A model generated the notes under the pieces. The model made no database searches and was not told where the DNA came from. It saw nothing but the letters and a program-made list of their open reading frames with translations. Shown here piece by piece: positions 43,889 through 51,161 of a stretch of DNA of 64,000 bases. Numbering within the stretch: position 1 is the first letter of the stretch; each line of letters opens with the position of its first letter. The DNA lies in the NCBI GenBank assembly GCA_965224065.1, contig CBDCYF010000005.1, positions 1,426,001-1,490,000 of the forward strand, written 5' to 3'. The position numbers were made by a program, and so were the translations under genes. Source of the DNA: JAOTZA01 sp965224065 (GTDB taxonomy: Bacteria > Acidobacteriota > Thermoanaerobaculia > Multivoradales > JAHEKO01).

Positions 43889-45613
43889 CTACTTGTAGGG
43901 CTTGTGCTCGCGGGAGAAGTAGTCGCGGCCCATGGCCGCGGTGGCGCCTGAGAGCAGGATGAGCGCCAGAAGGTTGGGGAAGGACATCAGCCCCAGCGCC
44001 ACGTCGCCAAAGGTCCAGACCGCTTCGAGCGGCAAGATCGCTCCCAGAAAGAAGAAGAAGACAAAAACCCAGCGGTAGGTCTTGATCCAGCGCGGACCGG
44101 CCAGGTACTCGGTGGCGCGGTCGCCATAGTACGACCACGAGATGGCGGTCGAGATGGCGAAGAGCAAAACCGCCAGCGTCACGATCATCGAGCCCACCTG
44201 CCCCGGCAGGACCTTGGAGAAGCCATGAGCGGTCAGCGGCGCGCCGGTCAGCAGGCTCTTGCCCTCGACCGAGAGCTTGGCCGGCGTTCCGGCTCCGGCC
44301 ACCGCCAGCGAGCCATCGGCGGCGACCGACAAGCTGCCGCTCCACGGACGACCCTCGGAATCCATGACTCTGGCGTCCTCCAAGACGGCGTTGAGGTTGA
44401 CGAACCCTCCCCCCACGGGCCGGCCGTTCTGCACATCGAACGTGCTGAGGCTCTCACCCTGGTCCGCGCGCTCATCCCACAGCGCGGCCAGGCCGTCATC
44501 CGTCGGGGCTTCGCCGACAACACCGGTTACCTCGCCCAGGCGAAAGCTGCCGTCGACCTTGTCCTTGTAGGCGCCGCTCACCAGGATCACAAAACCGGTC
44601 ATCGAGCAGATCACCAGGGTGTCGATAAACGGACCGAGCGAAGCCACCAGACCCTCGCGCACCGGCTCGGTGGTCTTGGCGGCGGCGTGCGCGATCGGCG
44701 CGCTCCCCTGCCCCGCCTCGTTCGAGAACAGTCCCCGACGGATCCCCCACATCAGGGTCATCAGAAACGACCCGGCGGCGCCGCCGGCCAGCGAGGTCGG
44801 GGCGAAGGCCTGGCTGAAGATCAGGCCAATGATCTCGGGCAGCCGGCCGATGTTCATCGCAATCACCACCAGCGCCCCCCCGACGTAGAGCAACGCCATC
44901 GAGGGCGCCAGAATCGCGGTCACCTTGCCGATCCGCCGGATGCCGCCGATGATCACCAGCGCGACGAGGGTCGCGCCGACCAGCGCGGTCCAGATGGGAT
45001 GGATGCCGAACCGCGCCTGGATCGCATCGGCCATGGTATTGGACTGGTTCATGTTGCCCGAGCCAAACGAGCTGATGACGCAGAAGGCCGCAAACGCCAC
45101 CGCCATCCATTTGAACGACTTCCCGAGTCCCTGCTCGATGTAGTACATCGGCCCGCCGGACACCGAACCGTCGCCGTGGACCTTGCGGTACCGGAGCGCC
45201 AACGTGCACTCGACGTATTTGAGCGCCATGCCAAAGAAAGCGGTAATCCACATCCAGAAAAGCGCCCCGGGCCCGCCCATCCGGATGGCGATCGCCACCC
45301 CGGCGATGTTGCCGATGCCAACCGTCGCCGAGAGCGCGGTCGTCAGGGCTTGATAGTGCTTGAGGTCGCCTTCGTCGTTCGGATCGTCGTACTTGCCGCG
45401 TGCGATGTCGACCGCGTGTTTGAATCCTCGAACCTGCACAAAGCCCAGCCGCAGCGTGACAAAGAGACCGGTGCCGAGGAGCACCACGGCGAGCAACGGA
45501 ACCTGTGGCGGCCAGTTCCAGACATAGCCTTCGAGAAAGTGCGCCACCGGTCCGAGAAACCCGGTGACGGCCTCCGACACGCTCTGCGAGACCCGCTCGA
45601 TCCAATTCAGCAT
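43889..45613 (-). CDS. Sodium:alanine symporter (AGCS family) with an inserted loop
   Basis: A 574-residue membrane protein. Family signatures are GDLKHYQALTTALSATVGIGN, GGPGALFWMWITAFFGMALK, VSGGPMYYIEQGLG and RGLFSNEAGQGSAPIAHAAA. It should import alanine or glycine with Na+. It is about 100 residues longer than usual: between the helix ICSMTGFVILVSG and LTGAPLTAHGFSKVLPG lies a polar, beta-rich insertion (DKVDGSFRLGEVTG; FVNLNAVLEDARVMDSEGRP; LSVAADGSLAVAGAGTP), predicted outside the membrane. The stop codon abuts that of lon. It is otherwise monocistronic. Confidence 0.88.
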   Translation of the reverse strand: MLNWIERVSQSVSEAVTGFLGPVAHFLEGYVWNWPPQVPLLAVVLLGTGLFVTLRLGFVQVRGFKHAVDIARGKYDDPNDEGDLKHYQALTTALSATVGIGNIAGVAIAIRMGGPGALFWMWITAFFGMALKYVECTLALRYRKVHGDGSVSGGPMYYIEQGLGKSFKWMAVAFAAFCVISSFGSGNMNQSNTMADAIQARFGIHPIWTALVGATLVALVIIGGIRRIGKVTAILAPSMALLYVGGALVVIAMNIGRLPEIIGLIFSQAFAPTSLAGGAAGSFLMTLMWGIRRGLFSNEAGQGSAPIAHAAAKTTEPVREGLVASLGPFIDTLVICSMTGFVILVSGAYKDKVDGSFRLGEVTGVVGEAPTDDGLAALWDERADQGESLSTFDVQNGRPVGGGFVNLNAVLEDARVMDSEGRPWSGSLSVAADGSLAVAGAGTPAKLSVEGKSLLTGAPLTAHGFSKVLPGQVGSMIVTLAVLLFAISTAISWSYYGDRATEYLAGPRWIKTYRWVFVFFFFLGAILPLEAVWTFGDVALGLMSFPNLLALILLSGATAAMGRDYFSREHKPYK

Positions 45614-45702
45614 CGTAGAAAGCTCCGATTCAGGCGGTAAGACCCGGCCCTCCGGTCGGCTGGGCGGGACGAAAGAGTTCGGCGGACTTTACCACGCGAA
45701 CT

Positions 45703-47511
45703 TCAGGGGCTTGCCGATGTCGACGCAAAGAACGGATGCGGTATTAACGGCGGCGTCGGCACCGGACCCTCGGCGGTCTTGAGAATCAGCTCTTCAAAAA
45801 GAAGCGACGGCAACACCACCGAGATCGCCTCAGGGGCCAGGCCGGTGCTCCCGGGGACGAGCTGGCGGACCGGGGCGAGCCGCGCGTGATGCACGGTGAG
45901 CTCTTCCGACAGCGCCACGACGTCTTTGAAGGTCGTCGGTCCCAGCCCGACGATCTCCAGGTTTCGCAACGGCTCGCGCCGGCCATCGGGATAGAGGCGA
46001 AAGGCCTCCGCCACATCGCCCACGGCACCCTCGCCGTTCGCCGACAGACGCGGAGACCGGCCACCGTCGGCTCCGGTAAGAAGCGCCGGGTCGGCGATCC
46101 TCCGGATGACGACGCCAAACTCGAGCTCGCGCTCTTCGACCAGTTGCATCAGCTCGCGCTCGAGCTCCGCCCACGATCTCCCACCGGTCGCGGTGAGCAC
46201 GAGATTGCCCGGAGCGGTGCCCACGCCCCGCCGGCTGCCGGTGCTCTGGCCGGCAGCCGGCGACGGTTTGCGATCCGAGAGCAGCCGTTTGAGGATGCCC
46301 CGTTCGACCAAGGCCAGAGGGCTCGGCTCGACGCCGTCCCGGTCCACCGGAAAGCCCCCGAGAAGCGGCCGCCCTTCCCATTCGGCGAGCGTCGGATCGT
46401 CCACCAGCCGGCAGGAACGAGGCAGGACGCGGCCCCCGATCCGGTCGTCAAAGCCACCGCCGAGCTGGCGTAGGCTCTCCTCGAGCCGGGGCTCCTCGGC
46501 CACCGGGCTGCGAAAACTCGCCAGGCGCGGCACGAACGATTGAAGAAAGAGCTGGGCCGCCGCTTGGCCCTCGAACAGCACCGGACCGTTGTAGCGCTCG
46601 ATCAGCTCGCCGGTGCCGGCGGACGAAAGACGCCGACCCATCGCCTCGACCGCCTCCAACAGCTCCCGGCGGGACGGCAGCTCACCGAGATTGCGGGCCA
46701 GAAAGCCGACCGCATCGGCGAGCGGCCGGCCATCGGCGGCTCGGGCCTCCGCCCGCACGCGGAGCTCGACCAGACGGGTCGCGGTCACGGCCCGCGAGCC
46801 CTCGCTGTTGAGATAGTAGAAACGAGAGAAGGTCGAGCGCAGCCCGACCTCCGACGATTCCACCGCCGGGAAGCGACGGAAGAGAGCCGACAGGTCGCGC
46901 ACCAGCGCCTCGACCGCCTGCCGGTCCGGCACCGTGGGCTCCGCTTCGGCACGAATCACCGCCGGTTCCTGCGGAGCAAAATCCGGCAGAGCTCCTTCGC
47001 GGTTTCGGTTTTGCAGCACCGCCTGTTTGCGCGACAGGTGCCCGAGGGCGCTCTTGTAGGCGGCGTCGGTAAGCAGCCAGGCCTGGCGCCGGACGGCCTG
47101 GTAGTCGTCGTCCAGCGGCAGCAGCGCCCAGCCGTTGAAGCTGCGCGCCAGGCCCGGCGAGCGGGACGGAAAAGTGAAGAAGTTGGTGTTGTCGAGCTCG
47201 GAGGAGCCCACCCTCACCTCGACGTTCAGAAAGCGGCCGCTGCTGGTGTCGGTCTCGAGCAAGCTGCCAAAGACCGCCGCCGTCTCGGTCGTCACCAGCT
47301 CCTCCGCCCGGTAGGCGACAAAGTAGGGCTTTGGCTGATCGGGCAGCGCCAGCGCATCGAGCGACCGGGACATCTCGTCCTCGAGCGCCCGCAGCAAGTC
47401 GTCCCGCGCCTCGGATCCGCCGGCATGTGCCGTGGGTACCGACATCGATCCAATACCGAACAGCGCCGCGCTCAGCAGCGGGACCGCGACGAGGGCGCGG
47501 GGATCGATCAC
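45703..47511 (-). CDS. Exported TldD/PmbA-family protein lacking the HExxxH motif
   Basis: A 602-residue homologue of the preceding gene. The start is GTG 47511, overlapping the upstream stop by four bases and preceded by GGAGGTGG. A signal peptide follows (ALVAVPLLSAALFGIGSMS). The fold matches the TldD-type N-terminal domain (PKPYFVAYRAEELVTTETAA; SRAVTATRLVELRVRAEARA) and the C-terminal part (DGVEPSPLALVERGILKRLL; LVLTATGGRSW). At the place where its partner has HEVFGH this protein reads LQSFVP, so no metal site remains. This mirrors TldE/PmbA beside TldD, the non-catalytic half of a heterodimer. An earlier in-frame start 141 bases upstream would only add non-signal sequence. Confidence 0.82.
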   Translation of the reverse strand: MIDPRALVAVPLLSAALFGIGSMSVPTAHAGGSEARDDLLRALEDEMSRSLDALALPDQPKPYFVAYRAEELVTTETAAVFGSLLETDTSSGRFLNVEVRVGSSELDNTNFFTFPSRSPGLARSFNGWALLPLDDDYQAVRRQAWLLTDAAYKSALGHLSRKQAVLQNRNREGALPDFAPQEPAVIRAEAEPTVPDRQAVEALVRDLSALFRRFPAVESSEVGLRSTFSRFYYLNSEGSRAVTATRLVELRVRAEARAADGRPLADAVGFLARNLGELPSRRELLEAVEAMGRRLSSAGTGELIERYNGPVLFEGQAAAQLFLQSFVPRLASFRSPVAEEPRLEESLRQLGGGFDDRIGGRVLPRSCRLVDDPTLAEWEGRPLLGGFPVDRDGVEPSPLALVERGILKRLLSDRKPSPAAGQSTGSRRGVGTAPGNLVLTATGGRSWAELERELMQLVEERELEFGVVIRRIADPALLTGADGGRSPRLSANGEGAVGDVAEAFRLYPDGRREPLRNLEIVGLGPTTFKDVVALSEELTVHHARLAPVRQLVPGSTGLAPEAISVVLPSLLFEELILKTAEGPVPTPPLIPHPFFASTSASP

Positions 47512-49238
47512 CTCGCCACCTCCCTCAGAGCGGGAGCCGGCAGGATCGGCGGCCGATCCTGTGACTTCTCTTTCTTTTGCACCTCGACCTGTGAGATCAG
47601 GATGCCGGGGGAGATCGCCGAGACCGGGACCCGGCCCGATTCGGCGCCGCACATCCCGTTGAAAACCTCCGGCCGGTCGTCGCCGGCAACCACCGCGCTG
47701 AAGGCGGTCAGGGGCGTCCCGATCAGGTCCACCCCGCGCACCAGCTCGCGCCGGCCGCCCGGAAAGACCCGGTAGACCATCACCGGGATGACGTTGAAGG
47801 CGTTGGGGGTGGTGCGCCCGGTCATCGTGAAGCCGCCCTGGATGTCCTCAAACAAAAGACCCCAGGGCTTTCCGGCCTGCTCGAGACGGTGGCGGAATTC
47901 CCGCTCCAACTCGTCCGCCGGCAGCGGATCTTCGACCTCTACGACCAGATTGGACTGCCGCGAGACGACCTCGAAGCCCGGCTGGCGGCGGCCGTGCCCG
48001 TTCGACACCGGCTCGCCTTCGATGGGCGAGCGCGACATCAAAAACCGCCGGAAGACCCCGTCCGTCACCACTTCGACCGGCTCCGCCGCGACGCCCTCGT
48101 TGTCGAAGCGGTAGTACCCGGCCAGCTCGATGGCCCCGTGGGTCGCGCGGAGGGGATCGAAGATCACGTCGAACCCCTCGGGCAGAAGGCGCTGGCCGAC
48201 TTGCTTTTTGAAGGTCTGTCCCTCGTCTTCGTTTTTCTGCCGGTGGCCTTCGATCCGATGACCGAAGACTTCGTGGAAGAACACTCCGGCGGCGCGCCCG
48301 GAGAGCATCGCGGGACCGGTGTAGGGATCGACCACCGGCGCCTCGCGAAGGGCCAGCAGGTCGGCGACCATTTTCTCGACCGTCGCCTCCACCCGCTCGT
48401 CGGACGGCAACCCGTCCGCCGAATAGGCAAAAAAGGACTCGTGCCGGGGCAGCTCCATGCCGTCCTCGGCCTTGGTCACGGCCGACAGATCGAGCCGGTA
48501 CGCTACCCGGGTGGTCTGAAGCCGTGTGCCGTCGCTGTTGGTGAGCCAACGGGTGCGGGCTTGCGCCGTCAACGAGGCGTCGGCCTGGTAGATCACCGGG
48601 TGCAGGGCGAAGGGGGCCGAGAAACGCTCCAGCTTCTCCGCCCACACCTCCGCCTCGAGCTCCAGCTCGGCCGGCTCCTCGATCGCCTCGACCGGCTCGG
48701 ACCGCGAGAAATCGGGCGACCGGTCGGTCGCCTCGACCTGGACCTGGACGTTGGTGAGAACCGCGGTCAGATCTTCGACCGCCTCCTTGTACTTCTTGTC
48801 GGTATGCCACCAGAGCACGCTGCGGATGGCCTCGGGATCGTCGTCGAGGGGCACATAGGCCTCCAGATATCGTCTCGAAAAACCCCTGTCCTGTAGCTCG
48901 CCGCGCCGGGGATGCCGGTTGTCGAGCGTGTAGTCGCCGACCCGGACGTCGACATCGAGCTGGCGCCGGCGCTGATCCACGCTGCGGACGAGATGGCCAA
49001 ACGACGCGTTGAGCGCCACAGTGTGGAGCTCGACGATCTCGTAGCTCAGAAAGTACGGCGGGCTCTTCTCGCCCGAAAGTGCCTCCAGCGAGCGCTCGAG
49101 CTCGCCGGTCATCGCGGTCAGGACGGGCGAGGCCTCCGGGGAACGACTTGGTTCCACCGGCGTGGCGAAGACTCCGGGCCAGCCGGGCAAGGCCAGCACG
49201 GCCAGCGCAAAAAAAAGTCGTTTGCAGGGGCGGCTCAT
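47508..49238 (-). CDS. Exported TldD-like metallopeptidase
   Basis: A 576-residue protein. The start is ATG 49238, overlapping the folK stop by four bases. A signal peptide is visible (RLFFALAVLALPGWPGVFA). The metal motif HEVFGH (about 320, in GVFFHEVFGHRIEGH) matches the TldD HExxxH. Downstream are FDPLRATHGAIELAGYYRFDNEG, MSRSPIEGEPVSNGHGRRQPG and the conserved Cys region NGMCGAESG. Known TldD/TldE pairs are cytosolic and process modified peptides such as microcin B17; this one is predicted to be periplasmic. It is paired with the metal-site-free homologue next to it and sits in a folate gene chain. Confidence 0.88.
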   Translation of the reverse strand: MSRPCKRLFFALAVLALPGWPGVFATPVEPSRSPEASPVLTAMTGELERSLEALSGEKSPPYFLSYEIVELHTVALNASFGHLVRSVDQRRRQLDVDVRVGDYTLDNRHPRRGELQDRGFSRRYLEAYVPLDDDPEAIRSVLWWHTDKKYKEAVEDLTAVLTNVQVQVEATDRSPDFSRSEPVEAIEEPAELELEAEVWAEKLERFSAPFALHPVIYQADASLTAQARTRWLTNSDGTRLQTTRVAYRLDLSAVTKAEDGMELPRHESFFAYSADGLPSDERVEATVEKMVADLLALREAPVVDPYTGPAMLSGRAAGVFFHEVFGHRIEGHRQKNEDEGQTFKKQVGQRLLPEGFDVIFDPLRATHGAIELAGYYRFDNEGVAAEPVEVVTDGVFRRFLMSRSPIEGEPVSNGHGRRQPGFEVVSRQSNLVVEVEDPLPADELEREFRHRLEQAGKPWGLLFEDIQGGFTMTGRTTPNAFNVIPVMVYRVFPGGRRELVRGVDLIGTPLTAFSAVVAGDDRPEVFNGMCGAESGRVPVSAISPGILISQVEVQKKEKSQDRPPILPAPALREVAR

Positions 49239-49840
49239 GAGATCTCGGCACCCTCGAGCACGCCGCGAGACGCCAGAACGTCTTCCAGCGCCCCGGCGGC
49301 CGCCGCCGGACGGACACCCGCCGAGCTCTCCGAGTTCTCCGAGCTCCGCAGGCCCCGCGCGATCTCCCGCAGCAGACGGCCGTCGGCCGGGTGGCGCCAT
49401 TCGGGAGCCAGGTCGGCCAGCGGGACCGCAACGTGAGCACGGGTCAAGATCTCCGGGTCGGGCAAGACTAGGCCGTCTTCTTCGACGACCAACTCTCCAA
49501 AGATCGCGATGTCGAGATCGATCGTCCGCGGCGCGTTGCGGTCTTGCGTCCGGACCCGTCCGAGCTCCTCTTCGATCCGGCGCAGGATCGTGTGTTTGAG
49601 CTCGCGCGGACCCGATCGGGTCACGATCTCGGCGGCGGCATTGAGAAAGCCGGGGATCGGATCGCGGGGCTCCTCGGGCTCCCCGCCAACCGCATCGGTG
49701 GCGAAAACCCGCGAGACCCCGCGCAGGTCACAGCGTTCGGCCAGCAACCGCGCCGCCGCCACCATGTTTGTCTCCGGTTCGATGTTCGAGCCGAGCGAGA
49801 TCAGAACCCGGCACGGCTCAGAAGATCCCGCGGAGCTCAT
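49235..49840 (-). CDS. folK: 2-amino-4-hydroxy-6-hydroxymethyldihydropteridine pyrophosphokinase
   Basis: A 201-residue HPPK, which transfers pyrophosphate from ATP to hydroxymethyl-dihydropterin in folate synthesis. Recognisable parts are LISLGSNIEPETNM near the N-terminus, FLNAAAEIVT in the core, IEEELGRVRTQDRNAPRTIDLDIAIFG (with the metal-binding DLD), and VLPDPEILTRAHVAVPLADLAP. It is about 30 residues longer than most HPPKs because of a low-complexity C-terminal tail (SSENSESSAGVRPAAAAG). It overlaps the folB stop and the tldD-like start by four bases each. Confidence 0.93.
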   Translation of the reverse strand: MSSAGSSEPCRVLISLGSNIEPETNMVAAARLLAERCDLRGVSRVFATDAVGGEPEEPRDPIPGFLNAAAEIVTRSGPRELKHTILRRIEEELGRVRTQDRNAPRTIDLDIAIFGELVVEEDGLVLPDPEILTRAHVAVPLADLAPEWRHPADGRLLREIARGLRSSENSESSAGVRPAAAAGALEDVLASRGVLEGAEIS

Positions 49841-50262
49841 TCGCCGGGTGGTCCGTTCGAGCCGGACTCACCACCGGCGGCAAAATCCAGGCGGCCACGT
49901 TCGATCTCGATCCCCACCGAGCGCGCGTACCGCAACGCCCCGGGCTTCTCCAGCCGGACCCGAACCCGCTCGGCACCGTGTTCGACGACCGCCAGCTGCG
50001 CGATGGCCTCGGCCAGCGCCTCGACGAGATAAAAGGAGGAGCTCTCGACCAGATGGATGATCGCTTTGGTGATCGTGCGGTAGTTGAGCGTCTTCTCGAC
50101 GTCGTCCGAACGGCCAGCGGCGCGGGAGTCCAGAAACAAGGTCAAGTTGATCAGAATGTCCTGTTTTTTCTCGCGCTCCCAGTCGTTGAGGCCGACGATC
50201 CCGCGCACCAACAGGTCGCGGACCAGAATCTTGTCGCGATGCGTGGTGTCGTTTTCGCTCAT
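49837..50262 (-). CDS. folB: Dihydroneopterin aldolase
   Basis: A 141-residue FolB-type enzyme of the tunnelling fold, making hydroxymethyl-dihydropterin for folate. It reads ILVRDLLVRGIVGLNDWEREKKQDILINL at the N-terminus, TLNYRTITKAIIHLVESSSFYLVEALAEAIA in the middle and VRVRLEKPGALRYARSVGIEIER near the end, all matching the family. The start is ATG 50262, sharing one base with the stop of the SDR gene. It overlaps folK by four bases. Dihydroneopterin triphosphate epimerase is a less likely alternative given the folK neighbour. Confidence 0.92.
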   Translation of the reverse strand: MSENDTTHRDKILVRDLLVRGIVGLNDWEREKKQDILINLTLFLDSRAAGRSDDVEKTLNYRTITKAIIHLVESSSFYLVEALAEAIAQLAVVEHGAERVRVRLEKPGALRYARSVGIEIERGRLDFAAGGESGSNGPPGE

Positions 50263-51029
50263 CAGGTCCGTTTCCCCAACAGGCGCTCGCCGCCGTCCAC
50301 CGGCAGCGCCGCGCCGGTGATGAAGTCGTTTTCTACCAGAGCCACCACCGCGTCGGCGACTCGGGTGGGGTCGCCGGTTCGCCCCAGAAGAACCGTTTCC
50401 CCACGCCGCGACCACTCTTCGCCACCCGGGTCGACTCCCGGCGGCGGCAAGATGGCCCCGGGGACGACGCAGTTGACGCGAATGTCCGGTGCCAGCTCCC
50501 GCGCCGAACACAAAGTGAGATGAACGAGACCGGCCTTGCTGACGCCATGGTGGGCATATCCCGACCACGGCCGGTAGGCGCTCAGGTCGGAGACGTTGAC
50601 GATGACGCCGCTGTCGTGCCCGCGATCGGGCCGTGGCCGCCGCATCAGGGCCGCGGCCTTTTGTGAGCATAAAAACGGCGCCCGCAGGTTGAGCGCCATC
50701 ACCCGGTCCCAGTCTTCCACCGAGATATCCTCTAGAGCCGCCGCCTCGAAGCTTGCGGCGCTGTTAATCAATACGTCCAGACGCCCGAACCGGTCTCCAA
50801 CAGCGGCAAAAAGCTGCTCGATCTCCGACGGCTCTCTGAGATCCGCGCCCATCGGTACGGCCTCGATCCCCAGCTCGGCCAGCTCCGCCGCGGTCCGGCC
50901 GGCGGCGTCCTTCGAGCCACCGTAGTGGACGATCACATTGGAGCCGCGCCCGGCGAGCGCGGTCGCCATCGCCTTGCCGAGACGGTGCGCCGCGCCAGTG
51001 ACCAGCGCGCATTTGCCCGAAAGATCCAT
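50262..51029 (-). CDS. SDR-family reductase, probably pteridine reductase-like
   Basis: A 255-residue short-chain dehydrogenase. The nucleotide-binding motif is TGAAHRLGKAMA, with the HR after the Gly-Ala seen in pteridine reductases that use NADPH. LINSAASF and VNVSDLSAYRPW follow. In the catalytic segment WSGYAHHGVSKAGL the Lys is kept but the residue four before it, normally Tyr, is His; a Tyr lies three residues earlier. FolM/PTR1-type pterin reduction would fit a position upstream of folB and folK. The stop overlaps the folB start by one base. The gene diverges from an S9 peptidase. Confidence 0.85.
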   Translation of the reverse strand: MDLSGKCALVTGAAHRLGKAMATALAGRGSNVIVHYGGSKDAAGRTAAELAELGIEAVPMGADLREPSEIEQLFAAVGDRFGRLDVLINSAASFEAAALEDISVEDWDRVMALNLRAPFLCSQKAAALMRRPRPDRGHDSGVIVNVSDLSAYRPWSGYAHHGVSKAGLVHLTLCSARELAPDIRVNCVVPGAILPPPGVDPGGEEWSRRGETVLLGRTGDPTRVADAVVALVENDFITGAALPVDGGERLLGKRT

Positions 51030-51086
51030 CGCGCCCGAATCTTCGGCGGCATCCGGGCGGGTGTCAAATGCGCGGGTCCGGTTACT

Positions 51087-51111
51087 CGAGTTCAGTTGCG
51101 CGAGTTCAGTT
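51087..51111. promoter_or_regulatory. Direct repeat in the divergent promoter region
   Basis: CGAGTTCAGTT occurs twice (51087-51097 and 51101-51111), 14 bp apart, in the 132-bp gap between the divergent SDR-fol operon and the S9 peptidase gene. It could be a regulator site; no factor is suggested by the sequence. Confidence 0.3.
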
Positions 51112-51161
51112 ACGATAAATTGGCCGTGCCGAGAACGACCTACCCTTAGGAGATCCCATCG

